Assembly (NCBI RefSeq): GCF_001766835.1 | Contig: NZ_LKEU01000033.1 | Coordinates: 124,001-188,000, forward strand | DNA: 64,000 nucleotides | Origin: Acetobacterium wieringae | GTDB taxonomy: Bacteria > Bacillota > Clostridia > Eubacteriales > Eubacteriaceae | Reading direction: 5' to 3' | Position numbers and translations under genes: made by a program | Part shown: positions 36,493 to 46,216 of the stretch, piece by piece | How the letters are laid out: the number at the start of each line of letters is the position of its first letter | Numbering within the stretch: position 1 is the first letter of the stretch | The notes under the pieces: generated by a model | Told to the model about the DNA's origin: nothing | Databases searched by the model: none | What the model saw: the letters and a program-made list of their open reading frames with translations, nothing else

Positions 36493-37053
36493 TCAGCCTC
36501 TACCCTGATTGATTGGTTCGTTTTTACTTTCCGGGTCCATACTCTCTTTGACCTCGTCCGCCAAATCATAACCAACCTTTTCTTTTTCACTGATTACATA
36601 AGCTTCCAGTTTCGCTCTTATTTCCGGGTATTTGATACCCAGGATCCGGGCGGCCAGTATCCCCGCATTTCTGGCGTTATTGATGCCCACGGTGGCCACC
36701 GGCACCCCTTTGGGCATTTGCACAATTGACAGCAGGGAGTCCAACCCATCCAACTCAGCCAATTTTACCGGTACCCCGATAACCGGCAAGGCCGTCAATG
36801 CTGACACCATTCCCGGCAAATGAGCTGCCCCACCGGCCCCGGCAATAATCACCTCGAGGCTTCTGCTTTGTGCATTTTTAGCATAATCAACCATCCGCTC
36901 CGGGGTTCGATGGGCCGAAACGACCTTTATTTCATAGGGAATCTGACATTTTTCCATGATCAGAACCGCCTCACGCATTACCCTTAAGTCTGATTTGCTG
37001 CCCATAATAATGCCAACCATTGGCGCCGCAGCATGCTTCGTTTCTTTTATCAT
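36493..37053 (-). CDS. purE: N5-carboxyaminoimidazole ribonucleotide mutase
   Basis: Class I PurE, which moves the carboxyl group from N5-CAIR to C4 to give CAIR. The 186-residue protein contains [28 protein letters not shown] and [16 protein letters not shown], the standard family blocks, plus a charged C-terminal extension of about 20 residues. The ATG at 37053 follows GAAGGAAAG. PurK is encoded nearby but separated from purE by the PEP carboxylase gene. Confidence 0.95.
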   Translation of the reverse strand: MIKETKHAAAPMVGIIMGSKSDLRVMREAVLIMEKCQIPYEIKVVSAHRTPERMVDYAKNAQSRSLEVIIAGAGGAAHLPGMVSALTALPVIGVPVKLAELDGLDSLLSIVQMPKGVPVATVGINNARNAGILAARILGIKYPEIRAKLEAYVISEKEKVGYDLADEVKESMDPESKNEPINQGRG

Positions 37054-37117
37054 CTTTCCTTCTTTCCTTAACGCTTATTCCGTTTTGATCACAATGCCCG
37101 ACCATGATCTTCGGGTT

Positions 37118-38728
37118 TTAACCGAGACTCCCTCGAATCGTCGCCATTTTTATGATCCAATCATTGAGGATTTTTTCTTCCTCCTGACCCTGACCCGGAT
37201 CTTCTTTTTCGATCAAGTGCAGGATAATCGGCCGGATTGATTTCAGCAACATCTGATACCAGGCATTTTCGCTTTTATCATCGACAGCATTGTCAATCTC
37301 CAGGATCTCACAGGCCAACTGATAATCCTCCTGGTAGGCGACCCGGGCCTGTTCATCAATAATTCCCTTGGCGATCTTGACATTGACATATTGAGCGGCA
37401 AAGGAGAGATCGGCTCGCAATTGGGGGTAAAAATCAATCAGCTTTGTGATACCCTCCTCACCGTATTTCCGCTGCACTTCCTGCAAGCCTCTGCCGACCC
37501 CGATAAACTCCGGCGGCAGACCCAGGGTATAGAGGGCTGCGGTAAAGGAAATCGCTCGCGGCACCGAACATTTCACATTCGTATTAATCTCCAGCAGTTC
37601 TTTTTTCAATTCCTGATCTTCCACCAGATCAGCTATTTCCTGCATATTGGCAATTTCTCTGATATATTCCAGCCCGGTTTTGACACTTGCCAGCCGATCC
37701 CGATTTTTAGGCATATACTTAGATAATAGAGCGACAATATCAATCGTTTTGACAAAGGTATCCATATAATATTTTGTAAAAATACCGATGCATTCCTGCA
37801 TCAAGGCAAGGTCGGCAGGGGCAAAGTTTCGCCGCCCGTGCTGGTCACTGTTTTTCTTAAGACAATTAACAACAGCTTTTGTTTTTTCGGCCCCATGGTC
37901 ATACCTTAAGGCTGATTGGATGGTGTAGGTTTTGACCCCGGCATAGGTTTCATAGATGCGGTCCAGGTTTTCGGCCGTGAAATGGCCTCTGAAGGGCAGA
38001 GCTCCACACCCCAAAATCGGCGATACCGCAACCTTGTTTGCTTCACCCCATTTCAGGGCTTTGTCAATGGCAATCACGACCGACAACACCGATGCGATCA
38101 TGCCATAAGACATAGCCGAATCCGATCGGGCCAACATGATTCTTAACCGCTCGATTGGATGTCCATCATTCAGCGAATTCTGATAATACTCAGTCAATAT
38201 CGCATCGACATTAACCAGGGCCGGAACGCTTTCAATTAGCGGGATAATTTTGATACTGTTCAGGGGAAATTGAATCTCATAATTTTTATTTCCCAGTTCG
38301 ATGACCGAGTTGATGCGTTCCTGCAAATGAATCAATTCAATCCCGGTTTCCACCATTGGCACAATGGTTTCGGTGATTGCCTGTACCCCCGTTCGCTGAT
38401 AAGACAGAACGTTTGTTTCTACCAGTGACATAATGCTCATCAGCTGCCGGAAAACCGGCTCTTTCTTGGCATTGGGAATTCTGGGGGTTAAGGCCACTGC
38501 TTCACCCGGGATGATCCCTTGACCGATTAAACCCAGGGCTATTTGGGAGGTTTGATGATAGGGGGTCAATTTTCCTTCAAAATCAATCATGATTTCTTCA
38601 ATCCCCAATCCGCCTTTTTCCTGAGCGGTCAAGCCCTGAATCGCTTCTTCGGGTTCCTGTTGAATATTAATATAACGATTGGCATTATCCGGATGCTGGG
38701 TCGCCATGCTACTTGGAATTTTTAACAT
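37118..38728 (-). CDS. ppcA: Archaeal-type phosphoenolpyruvate carboxylase
   Basis: Adds bicarbonate to PEP to give oxaloacetate, feeding aspartate. The protein of about 536 residues matches the short archaeal-type PpcA family (usual PEPC is ~900 residues), with IPSSMATQHPDN at the start and MIDFEGKLTPYHQTS. The ATG at 38728 follows AAGGAG by eight bases; an in-frame GTG at 38737 is rejected. It begins one base after the purK stop, with its ribosome site inside purK. The enzyme is found only sporadically in Firmicutes, so horizontal transfer is possible. Confidence 0.92.
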   Translation of the reverse strand: MLKIPSSMATQHPDNANRYINIQQEPEEAIQGLTAQEKGGLGIEEIMIDFEGKLTPYHQTSQIALGLIGQGIIPGEAVALTPRIPNAKKEPVFRQLMSIMSLVETNVLSYQRTGVQAITETIVPMVETGIELIHLQERINSVIELGNKNYEIQFPLNSIKIIPLIESVPALVNVDAILTEYYQNSLNDGHPIERLRIMLARSDSAMSYGMIASVLSVVIAIDKALKWGEANKVAVSPILGCGALPFRGHFTAENLDRIYETYAGVKTYTIQSALRYDHGAEKTKAVVNCLKKNSDQHGRRNFAPADLALMQECIGIFTKYYMDTFVKTIDIVALLSKYMPKNRDRLASVKTGLEYIREIANMQEIADLVEDQELKKELLEINTNVKCSVPRAISFTAALYTLGLPPEFIGVGRGLQEVQRKYGEEGITKLIDFYPQLRADLSFAAQYVNVKIAKGIIDEQARVAYQEDYQLACEILEIDNAVDDKSENAWYQMLLKSIRPIILHLIEKEDPGQGQEEEKILNDWIIKMATIRGSLG

Positions 38729-38729
38729 A

Positions 38730-39905
38730 TCAAGCACTCCTTATACGATTTATTTTTATCAGGCTCAAGGCCTTTTCTGCTTTACTATTTGCCGCAATAA
38801 CAGAATCCCCCAATGCGGTTATATGACCAATCTTTTTTGCTTCTCCCGATTCTGGCTTTCCGTATAAATGCAAATGGCAATCGGTCAGCGCCATCACTGA
38901 ATCGAGACCGCCGATCTGGTATTTGCCGGTTGTCGCTTTGCTCCCGAGGATATTGTACATCGCACAGGGTAAGCGAAGTTCCGTCGATCCTAATGGCATC
39001 CCGGTCATTATCCGGGCCAGCTGTTCAAATTGCGAAGCAACACAGCCTTCAATCGAATAATGGCCCGAATTATGTGGTCGGGGGGCAATTTCATTGACAA
39101 AAATATTAGCCCTGTCATCAATAAAAAATTCAACGCAAAAAACCCCATAATCGTCTAGTTCTTCAGCAATTTTTCCGGCAATTGTCTTAATGCGATTCTC
39201 CATTTCAAGCGAAATATTGGCCGGAACAAAAGAATTGATCAGGATTCCCTGATCATGGGTATTTTCGGCCACCGGATAAAACCGGATACCATCATGATTC
39301 ATGGCAAAAATGATTGACACTTCCTTTTCATAATGGATCAACTCCTCGGCCATCACACCATAGTCATAAAACTCTGCCCAGGTTTTTTCAAGTTCACAGC
39401 GGTCTGTGATAACCCGGCTGCCTTTGCCATCATAACCACCCGTGCAGGTTTTTAAGACCAGCTTTTGATCAAGTCTGTCAAAAACAAATACCAGCTCCGC
39501 TAAATTTTCAATCCGATAAAAATCAGGCACTGTAATGCCGAGATCTCGTAATCGTGATTTTTGTCGGTATTTGTTCTGGATCATACCCAGTGTTTTGGCT
39601 GAGGGATATATGGTAGCCCCCTCTTGTTCAATGATACTTAATAACGCTACGTCGATATGCTCAAACTCATAGGTCATTACATCCGTTTTCAGCGCCAACA
39701 GTTTTAATGCCGTTAAATCATCAAATTCTGCAACCATTTGAAAATCCGCAATTTGACCTGCTGGAGAATTTTCTTTGGGATCCAGTACAATGACATTTAA
39801 GCCCCATCTCTTGGCTTCGAGCACCAGCATTCGCCCCAATTGCCCCCCGCCAATAATCCCAATGGTCGATGGTGCGTCTAATCGCCTTATTGTTTTTCTA
39901 TCCAT
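38730..39905 (-). CDS. purK: N5-carboxyaminoimidazole ribonucleotide synthetase
   Basis: Uses ATP and bicarbonate to carboxylate AIR. The 391-residue ATP-grasp protein has the glycine-rich start GIIGGGQLGRMLVLEAKRWG, the ATP-grasp body with LKTCTGGYDGKGS and the ending VNEIAPRPHNSGHYSIEGC that is diagnostic for PurK. Its ribosome site is GGGAGG. A hairpin lies just upstream, so it may be expressed through an attenuator or from a promoter I cannot see. It forms a tight run with ppcA and purE. Confidence 0.95.
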   Translation of the reverse strand: MDRKTIRRLDAPSTIGIIGGGQLGRMLVLEAKRWGLNVIVLDPKENSPAGQIADFQMVAEFDDLTALKLLALKTDVMTYEFEHIDVALLSIIEQEGATIYPSAKTLGMIQNKYRQKSRLRDLGITVPDFYRIENLAELVFVFDRLDQKLVLKTCTGGYDGKGSRVITDRCELEKTWAEFYDYGVMAEELIHYEKEVSIIFAMNHDGIRFYPVAENTHDQGILINSFVPANISLEMENRIKTIAGKIAEELDDYGVFCVEFFIDDRANIFVNEIAPRPHNSGHYSIEGCVASQFEQLARIMTGMPLGSTELRLPCAMYNILGSKATTGKYQIGGLDSVMALTDCHLHLYGKPESGEAKKIGHITALGDSVIAANSKAEKALSLIKINRIRSA

Positions 39906-39929
39906 CCCTTTAACCTCCCGTTTTTAAAC

Positions 39930-39975
39930 AAAAAAGCCAACAGCAAAAACTTTTAACAGTTCTTGCTGTTGGCTT
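39930..39975 (-). terminator. Intrinsic terminator between the DUF2294 gene and purK
   Basis: AAGCCAACAGCAA (39934-39946) and TTGCTGTTGGCTT (39963-39975) form a 13-base-pair stem followed by a T run on the minus strand. It lies 25 bases before purK. Confidence 0.85.
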
Positions 39976-40022
39976 ATTTTTTGACTGGTTTCTAACCCTT
40001 CAATCGATCTTCCAACTATAAT

Positions 40023-40379
40023 TTATAAATCTTCTTCGATATTGCGATCAGCAACAATGGCGATAATTTTTTCCCCCGTTTTGGTACTAACGTCAGAATA
40101 GGTACTGATGATGTCCACATCGATCACCGATTTAATCGCTTCAATTAATGATTCCTGGGCATTTTCGAATAAGGCCGTTCTCACTTTTTTGATCAGTTCA
40201 ATGCCTTCTTTATTTTGCGCCAAGCTTTTTTCTGAAATACTTAAAAACCCGGTCAGCCTCACAATAATCAAATCCTGAAAAATAATTGTTCTGATTTTCT
40301 CCGGCCCTCTGCCCATTTGCTCAATTTCAAACTTACTAATTGCTTCGCTTATTTTCGCCTCAATTTGTCCTTTTGTCAC
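40023..40379 (-). CDS. DUF2294 (MpsC-like) family protein
   Basis: A 119-residue soluble protein with the conserved DUF2294 pattern: KGQIEAKISEAISKFEIEQMGRGPEKIRT, LIIVRLTGFLSISEKSL and a STYSDVSTKTGEKIIAIV end. The family has been linked by annotation to a sodium-dependent system (MpsC), but its biochemical job is not established to my knowledge. The start is GTG at 40379, because GGAGG is seven bases upstream; longer in-frame starts lack a ribosome site. It has its own promoter and terminator and so is monocistronic. Confidence 0.82.
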   Translation of the reverse strand: MTKGQIEAKISEAISKFEIEQMGRGPEKIRTIIFQDLIIVRLTGFLSISEKSLAQNKEGIELIKKVRTALFENAQESLIEAIKSVIDVDIISTYSDVSTKTGEKIIAIVADRNIEEDL

Positions 40380-40443
40380 TGAAGTTCCTCCAAACAGGAT
40401 TCCATAATCAGCCGATCTCAATCACAACTCATTTATTTTCATA

Positions 40444-40473
40444 AGTATATCATATCAACTATGAAATTTTCAA
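40444..40473 (-). promoter_or_regulatory. Promoter of the DUF2294 gene
   Basis: TTGAAA (40468-40473) and TATACT (40444-40449) are 18 bases apart on the minus strand, with an extended TG before the -10 box. It is about 65 bases before the GTG start. Confidence 0.6.
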
Positions 40474-40520
40474 TCATTTTTATACCACTTAAGATTTATT
40501 AATATAGCGCGTTCACCACT

Positions 40521-41102
40521 TTACTTTTTTTCATAGGTTTTGATAATCTGTTCCGCTACCTTTCGAGGGGATGTTCGCATATCCATGGCCTTTTTTTGAA
40601 TGTAGCGGTGCGCCTGATCTTCAGTCATATCCAGATGGCCCATCAAAAACAATTTGCCCCGATAAACCACCCCAAGATCGTCAATTTTAGCTTTCAAGGC
40701 CTGGTTCTGACTTTGCAGCTTCTGGATTTTTTCCCGGGACTGGCAGACAAAGCGGACATTCTGGACCAACAGTTGCCGGTTTAGCGGTTTGGGGACCACA
40801 AAAGCCGCAGTATCCGTCAGTTTTTCTTCAACATGATCAACCAGTTCGCTTTTGACGATCAGGATCACTCCGACCATGAATTTTTCCAGAATATCAACGG
40901 CAAAATCAACCCCGAACTCATCCCCTAAGGGGGTGTTCACGATCACCAGATCATATTCAATTTCCTGCAGTCTGCGTCGCCCTTCGGCGGCTGAATTGGC
41001 CGAATCGATCAGTTGAAAATTCATCGGCCGAAGAATATCAGCCAGTCCACGAATTACGTCATCTTGCTTACATACTAATAATACGCTGCTCATCCCCTTC
41101 AC
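40521..41102 (-). CDS. ANTAR-domain antitermination regulator with pseudo-receiver
   Basis: A 193-residue response-regulator-like protein: an N-terminal receiver fold, a short coiled coil, and a C-terminal ANTAR domain (LDMTEDQAHRYIQKKAMDMRTSPRKVAEQII), which in known cases binds paired RNA hairpins to prevent termination. The usual receiver phospho-acceptor aspartate is replaced: the strand reads VIVNTPLG, not VxxDxxxP. It lies 26 bases after glnA and is very likely co-transcribed with it. Hairpin leaders upstream of glnA, glnN and amt are its plausible targets. Confidence 0.87.
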   Translation of the reverse strand: MKGMSSVLLVCKQDDVIRGLADILRPMNFQLIDSANSAAEGRRRLQEIEYDLVIVNTPLGDEFGVDFAVDILEKFMVGVILIVKSELVDHVEEKLTDTAAFVVPKPLNRQLLVQNVRFVCQSREKIQKLQSQNQALKAKIDDLGVVYRGKLFLMGHLDMTEDQAHRYIQKKAMDMRTSPRKVAEQIIKTYEKK

Positions 41103-41128
41103 CTCCTGCCGGTTTGGTTTTTTTCAGA

Positions 41129-42457
41129 TTAATAAGTTAAGAGGTAGCGTTCAATTTCCCAGGGATGAACGGTTTTAATATAATCCATCCATTCAGCGGT
41201 TTTTAGCTCAATGTATTTAGCCGCCAGGTTTTCTCCCAGCACATTTTTAATTAATGGATCGGCATCCATCTCCGTCAGGGCTTCCATTAAGGTGATCGGC
41301 AGCTCCTGAATGTTTTTAATGGCCAGCGGGTCTCTGGTTATTTCCTCTTCGTCGAGTTTTAACTCATCCATCAAGACCAGCTGTTTATCGATTCCTTCCA
41401 GACCGGCCGCCAGAATAATGGCAAAGGTCAAGTACGGATTACAGGTGGGATCCGGCCCCCGCAGTTCAAACCGATAATACTCATCTGCTTCCAGCGGAAT
41501 CCGGATCAGTGGGGAGCGGTTACCAAAGCCCCAGCCGATATGACGGGGCGCTTCTTTACCGCCGGTCAACCGTTTATAGCTGTTGACCAGAGGATTGGCA
41601 ATGGCCGTCATCCCTTTAACATGCGCCAGCACGCCAGCCATAAAGTATTTGGCTTCGGTACTCAGAACGCCATCCCGGTTTTCAAAAATATCCTGGCCAT
41701 TTTTTAAAAGCGACACATGGATGTGCATTCCGCTGCCGGGTTCTTCCATCAGTGGTTTCGGTAAAAATGAGGCGTGAACCCCATTGCGCTGAGCGACCGT
41801 TTTGACCACCGTTTTAAAAGTCATGATTTTATCGGCGGCCGACAAAGCGTCATCGTGCTTAAAGTCAATTTCATGCTGGCCCCGGCCAGCTTCGTGGCGG
41901 GAGCTTTCAATTTCAAAACCCATATCTTCCAGGGTCAGGCAAATTTCCCGGCGGGTGTTTTCCCCCCGATCATAGGGCGCCAGATCAAAATAACCGGCCT
42001 GGTCGGTGGGAATGGTGGTCGGATCGCCGTTCTCATCCTGCTTGAAGAGATAAAACTCGCATTCAGCGCTGGTATTGAACTGATAGCCCAGATCTCGGGC
42101 CCGTTTAATGGTCTCTTTTAAAATATAGCGACTGTCCGCCTCAAAAATGTCCCCATTGGGATAACGGATATCACAGAGAATTCTGGCTACCTTCCCCTGT
42201 TGTGGCCGCCAGGGCAGCAGTTGCATGGTGCTGATATCCGGATGCAGAATCAAATCCGTATACCGGGACTCTGAAAAACCCACTACCAACGAGGCATCAA
42301 AGGGAATCCCATTAGCCAAGGCCCGTTCGATTTGCATCGCCGTTATCGCAATATTACGATTTTGCCCAAAGAGATCGCAAAACTGAAGCCGAATAAATTT
42401 CACATCATTCGCTTCAATAAATTTCATCGCTTCAATTATATTTTTTGCTAAGCTCAT
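41129..42457 (-). CDS. glnA: Glutamine synthetase, type I
   Basis: Condenses glutamate and ammonia with ATP. The 442-residue protein has the GS beta-grasp N-terminus (FIRLQFCDLFGQNRN), the catalytic domain with EFYLF, GRGQHEIDF and the glutamate-flap region, and NPYLTFAIILAAGLEGI. The length matches the GSI-alpha class common in Firmicutes. It follows a leader with a strong hairpin terminator and precedes the ANTAR regulator gene. A second GS (type III) is encoded on the plus strand at 43.6 kb. Confidence 0.95.
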   Translation of the reverse strand: MSLAKNIIEAMKFIEANDVKFIRLQFCDLFGQNRNIAITAMQIERALANGIPFDASLVVGFSESRYTDLILHPDISTMQLLPWRPQQGKVARILCDIRYPNGDIFEADSRYILKETIKRARDLGYQFNTSAECEFYLFKQDENGDPTTIPTDQAGYFDLAPYDRGENTRREICLTLEDMGFEIESSRHEAGRGQHEIDFKHDDALSAADKIMTFKTVVKTVAQRNGVHASFLPKPLMEEPGSGMHIHVSLLKNGQDIFENRDGVLSTEAKYFMAGVLAHVKGMTAIANPLVNSYKRLTGGKEAPRHIGWGFGNRSPLIRIPLEADEYYRFELRGPDPTCNPYLTFAIILAAGLEGIDKQLVLMDELKLDEEEITRDPLAIKNIQELPITLMEALTEMDADPLIKNVLGENLAAKYIELKTAEWMDYIKTVHPWEIERYLLTY

Positions 42458-42891
42458 TCTAAAACCTCCAAATTATTTTAAAAACCCGATTGCTTCCATA
42501 TCATTATTTATATATTAACCTATTTTCCTGCGGCTTCTTTAGATCAAACCGCCCCACGATTGGGCATTTGCGTTGTTTTCTGTATTTTTACCCACTTGTC
42601 CCCTGAATCCACAGGTTTTCTGCCATCGACCAACAAACAAAAAAAGAACATGCTAAATGATCCCCTCTGCCATAAAAATTTCAGGAGGATCGAACGCCTT
42701 TGTTCTTTGCACACTTCTTATTCTATTTTTGTATACAATGTACTTCAGTGAGTGGTTCTCTCATTAAACCATATTTTCTCTACGGTTTCAATTTTTTTTT
42801 TGCTTTATTTTCACTGACAAGGTTTGCAGGTTACTGCCAAAAGCCCACCAACCTGCTGTCAATAGGCTTTTGGCAAACTTCCGGTCATTGC
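42458..42891 (-). promoter_or_regulatory. glnA leader: promoter and hairpin attenuator
   Basis: On the minus strand, CTGAAG (42743-42748) and TAGAAT (42720-42725), 17 apart, form a candidate promoter. The transcript then reaches a long stem: AAAGAACA/TGTTCTTT outside (42701-42708 with 42643-42650) and GATCC...CCTG pairing with CAG...GGGATC inside, ending in a U run. This terminator sits 180 bases before glnA, so it can act as an attenuator. Control by the co-encoded ANTAR protein is an inference. Confidence 0.55.
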
Positions 42892-43119
42892 TTACTGAAC
42901 CGGACCTTTTTCCATTTGGGCAAGAACAATTTGTCGCATCATTTCCATCGATCCGGCAAATTCTTCCAGACTTAAACCGGGCACTCGTTCCGCCACCAGA
43001 CGATATCCAGCTTCGAAGTCTTCAGCAGCATTTAAAGCCATCATCAGATCTGGATCACCCAATAAAGCATCCAGCACCTTAATGTGCTTTTCTTCATCCA
43101 TTTTAAACTCGATACTCAT
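42892..43119 (-). CDS. Small Nif11-like protein upstream of glnA
   Basis: A 75-residue acidic protein (MSIEFKMDEEKHIKVLDALL, then LMMALNAAEDFEAGYRLVAE and LSLEEFAGSME). The helical, E/A-rich pattern resembles the Nif11 domain, which occurs both in nitrogen-related genes and in leaders of modified peptides. The ATG at 43119 follows AAAGGAAA; longer upstream starts lack support. No modification enzymes are near, so a nitrogen-related role is only suggested by its position before glnA. Confidence 0.55.
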   Translation of the reverse strand: MSIEFKMDEEKHIKVLDALLGDPDLMMALNAAEDFEAGYRLVAERVPGLSLEEFAGSMEMMRQIVLAQMEKGPVQ

Positions 43120-43294
43120 TTTAAATTTCCTTTCCTTTTTAATCATCAGCCTGTGCCGCCAAAAATAGCCGACACTTCTCTTTGCTATCATGTATTATTT
43201 AGCTATATTATATAGTAGGCCTTTGCTTTTGTAAATCATTCCTGAAGTCTTTCCAAGTTGATAACCATTACATGTAATTTTTTGCAAATTTTTC

Positions 43295-43323
43295 TTTACA
43301 AGCGTTCTTCCATCGTCTATAAT
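43295..43323 (+). promoter_or_regulatory. Distal glnN promoter (feeds attenuator leader)
   Basis: TTTACA (43295-43300) and a perfect TATAAT (43318-43323) with 17 bases between. It lies 290 bases upstream of glnN and just upstream of the hairpin leader. Confidence 0.7.
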
Positions 43324-43329
43324 AAGCTT

Positions 43330-43416
43330 AAATTAAATAGTAGTAACTGCCACGAGAGTGACGATAGCAATGGTGCTTTGAGAGTGTAAGAACACTTTCT
43401 GAGGCGCTTTTTTTTT
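43330..43416 (+). promoter_or_regulatory. Hairpin attenuator in the glnN leader, possible ANTAR target
   Basis: The leader contains a small hairpin region (CACGAGAGTG) and then a stem from GTGCTTTGAGAGTG to CACTTTCTGAGGCGC (43373-43407) followed by nine T's. The transcript from the distal promoter must read through this terminator to reach glnN. The layout fits antitermination by an ANTAR protein, but the paired hexaloops of the known ANTAR motif were not clearly matched. Confidence 0.6.
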
Positions 43417-43554
43417 AATCACTTTTTGCCGGCAATTATTGACCTTTTCAGATCCACCAGCTGAAAAGCAATGCCTTGTCAGAAAGAAGGACTGCCATTA
43501 TCTTTTAGTAAGAGACCTTCGATTTGATTTTAATTAGCTTTTATTGTAACATCT

Positions 43555-43582
43555 CTGACAATGGTGACAGTTATGTTATAAT
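43555..43582 (+). promoter_or_regulatory. Proximal glnN promoter
   Basis: CTGACA (43555-43560) and TATAAT (43577-43582) with 16 bases between, 32 bases before the GTG start. This promoter bypasses the upstream attenuator. Confidence 0.6.
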
Positions 43583-43613
43583 TATACAAATTATATTTTA
43601 GGAGGACACGCTC

Positions 43614-45707
43614 GTGCCAAATAATGAAAATGTATCTGATCTTTTCGGATCAAAGGTTTTTAATGCTGGAGTGATGCGCAAGCGCTTACCAAAGCACATT
43701 TACGCTTCTCTGTTAAAAACAATGAAAGAGGATTTACCTCTGGAAGAAAACGTTGCTGAAGTCGTGGCAAATGCCATGAAAGATTGGGCACTAGAACTGG
43801 GTGCCACTCATTATACCCATTGGTTCCAACCAATGACTGGTATCACTGCTGAAAAGCATGATGCATTTATCAACCCCACTGAAGATGGCAAGGTGATTAT
43901 GGAATTCTCCGGTAAAGAACTGATCAAGGGCGAGCCGGATGCCTCATCCTTCCCTTCCGGCGGATTACGAGCCACCTTTGAAGCCCGTGGTTATACCGCC
44001 TGGGATCCCACCTCTTATGCTTTTATTAAGGGAACCACCCTTTATATCCCGACTATTTTCTGTTCTTACTCCGGCGAAGTGCTTGATAAAAAAACACCAC
44101 TGTTACGCTCAATGGAAACCCTCAATGAAAATGCTAAACGAATCCTAAAACTGTTTGGTAAAGACGTCAAGAAGGTAACCACCACCATCGGTGCAGAACA
44201 GGAATACTTCCTGGTTGAACGGGACATGTTCAAACAGCGTAAAGATTTAATCCTGACTGGCCGGACTTTGTTTGGTGCCAAACCACCAAAAGGTCAAGAA
44301 ATGGAAACACACTACTTTGGCCGTATCCGTGGCCGTGTTGCCAACTATATGGCAGAGCTGGATCGTGAATTATGGAGCCTGGGAATCGCTTCCAAAACCC
44401 GTCATAACGAAGTTGCGCCAGCCCAGCATGAACTGGCCCCAATTTTTACCAACACCAATGTTGCCACCGATAATAATCAACTCATTATGGAGTTCATGCA
44501 ACGGGTTGCCTACCGTCATGATCTGACTTGTTTGTTACATGAAAAACCATTTGACGGCGTTAATGGTTCCGGAAAACACAATAATTTTTCAATGTCGACT
44601 GACACTGGCGAAAACTTATTAAATCCTGGTGATAACCCATCAGAAAACAAACAATTCCTGCTGTTCCTCTGTGCCACCATCGAAGCCGTTTATAAATACA
44701 GCGAAATGTTACGAATTTCTGTAGCAACTGCTGGTAACGACCATCGTTTAGGTGCCAATGAAGCCCCACCAGCCATCGTTTCTGTTTTCCTGGGTGAGCA
44801 GTTAACTGCCGTGTTAAAATCCATCGAAACAGGCGAACCCGTAACTGAAGCCAAAGACCTGGTCATGCAGCTTGGTGTTAAGAGCTTACCAAAATTCATC
44901 ATCGATGCAACTGACCGAAACCGAACCTCTCCGTTTGCCTTTACTGGTAATAAGTTTGAGTTTAGAATGCTTGGTTCAAACCAATCCATCGCCGGTCCAA
45001 ACATCACCTTAAATACCATTGTTGCAGATGTCCTTTCTGATTATGCTGACATTCTGGAAAAAGCCGAAGATTTTGATGCAGCACTGGATGCTCTGCTTCA
45101 AAAATCTGTTAAAGAAAATAAAAATGTTGTCTTTAATGGGAATAACTACTCGGATGAATGGGTTGAGGAAGCTGCCCGCCGTGGTCTGCCAAACTTAAAA
45201 ACAACCCCCGAAGCCCTGGCCGAATTTACTTCCGAAAAAAATGTGGCCTTATTCGGACGACATAATATTTTCACTCCTGCCGAAATGGATTCTCGTCAGA
45301 CAATCCTGCTGGAAGAATACATCAAAACTATCAACATCGAAGCTTTAACCATGCTGAGCCTGGCTAAACGGGAAATTTCCCCAGCCATTGTTACCTATAC
45401 CAAAGAAGTGGTTGATACCCTTACCGCTAAAAAAGCCATTGGTTCCATCGATTTAAGTGCAGAAACCGCCTTGGCTGAAAAATTGTCCACTCTTTTTGGT
45501 ACCTTTATCACAGCTATCGACACCCTGGAAACAACGCTGGCAGCCGCCGAAGAATGCGAAGGGGAACAGGCTGAAGCCAATTACTTCTGTGCTGAAGTAA
45601 TCCCTGCGATGGGCGCTCTGCGCACCGCTGCTGATTCGTTAGAAGAAATTGTCGCCGAAAAATACTGGCCATTCCCAACCTACGAAGATATTTTATTCTA
45701 CGTATAA
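43614..45707 (+). CDS. glnN: Glutamine synthetase, type III
   Basis: A 697-residue GSIII, the larger family of glutamine synthetases. Visible blocks are [61 protein letters not shown], the [17 protein letters not shown] stretch and [18 protein letters not shown], all typical of the class. The start is GTG at 43614, preceded by AGGAGG. It opens the plus-strand glnN-glnB-amt block and has two promoters, one with an attenuator. Confidence 0.96.
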   Translation: MPNNENVSDLFGSKVFNAGVMRKRLPKHIYASLLKTMKEDLPLEENVAEVVANAMKDWALELGATHYTHWFQPMTGITAEKHDAFINPTEDGKVIMEFSGKELIKGEPDASSFPSGGLRATFEARGYTAWDPTSYAFIKGTTLYIPTIFCSYSGEVLDKKTPLLRSMETLNENAKRILKLFGKDVKKVTTTIGAEQEYFLVERDMFKQRKDLILTGRTLFGAKPPKGQEMETHYFGRIRGRVANYMAELDRELWSLGIASKTRHNEVAPAQHELAPIFTNTNVATDNNQLIMEFMQRVAYRHDLTCLLHEKPFDGVNGSGKHNNFSMSTDTGENLLNPGDNPSENKQFLLFLCATIEAVYKYSEMLRISVATAGNDHRLGANEAPPAIVSVFLGEQLTAVLKSIETGEPVTEAKDLVMQLGVKSLPKFIIDATDRNRTSPFAFTGNKFEFRMLGSNQSIAGPNITLNTIVADVLSDYADILEKAEDFDAALDALLQKSVKENKNVVFNGNNYSDEWVEEAARRGLPNLKTTPEALAEFTSEKNVALFGRHNIFTPAEMDSRQTILLEEYIKTINIEALTMLSLAKREISPAIVTYTKEVVDTLTAKKAIGSIDLSAETALAEKLSTLFGTFITAIDTLETTLAAAEECEGEQAEANYFCAEVIPAMGALRTAADSLEEIVAEKYWPFPTYEDILFYV

Positions 45708-45798
45708 TTTAATTCCCAATAATAAAAGTAATCGGGGCTGGGGGGGTATACCCCTCCCCCCAATTATCCATTCATGTTAGACGATAAGGAGGTTCAAT
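45708..45798 (+). terminator. GC-rich hairpin after glnN
   Basis: GGGGCTGGGGGGG pairs with CCCCTCCCCCC around a TATA loop (about 45733-45761). It has no clear U tail. It may modulate read-through from glnN into glnB. Confidence 0.35.
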
Positions 45799-46140
45799 AT
45801 GAAAAAGCTTGAAATAGTCATTAAACCTGAACGATTGGAAGATTTAAAAGAAATCTTAAACACCTGTGATGTTCAGGGCATGATGATTACCAATATCATG
45901 GGTTATGGAAACCAGAAGGGTTATCAGAAATCCTATCGTGGGACTGCCTACACCGTTAACTTTCTACCTAAAATTAAAGTAGAAACCGTAACTGATGCTG
46001 AAACCGCCGGGATTATCATTAAGATCATCAAAGACCGACTCGCAGCAGATGACGAAATCGGCGGCGGAAAGATTTTTGTCTACGATGTTGCCGATGTTGT
46101 CCGGATCCGTACCGGTGATCACGGCGTTGATGCAATATAA
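45799..46140 (+). CDS. glnB: Nitrogen regulatory protein P-II
   Basis: A 113-residue trimeric signal protein that senses ATP/ADP and 2-oxoglutarate. The T-loop region NQKGYQKSYRGTAYTVNFLPK includes the conserved Y46-R47-G48 and Y51, the uridylylation-type tyrosine in relatives. The B- and C-loop elements EIGGGKIFVYDVADVVRIRTGDHG are present. It lies between glnN and amt, and probably gates the Amt channel, as GlnK-Amt pairs do. Confidence 0.95.
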   Translation: MKKLEIVIKPERLEDLKEILNTCDVQGMMITNIMGYGNQKGYQKSYRGTAYTVNFLPKIKVETVTDAETAGIIIKIIKDRLAADDEIGGGKIFVYDVADVVRIRTGDHGVDAI

Positions 46141-46170
46141 GATGAATAGAGAAGCGAAACAAAACTATCA

Positions 46171-46216
46171 AAGGAGATAGGTTTTAATGAACTATTAAAG
46201 CTGTCTTCTTTTTTTA
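46171..46216 (+). terminator. Strong terminator between glnB and amt
   Basis: A stem of 17 base pairs with one bulged G: AAGGAGATAG-GTTTTAAT (46171-46188) and ATTAAAGC-TGTCTTCTT (46194-46210), loop GAACT, then seven T's. It lies 30 bases after glnB and 78 before amt, so amt expression depends on read-through or on antitermination. Confidence 0.7.
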
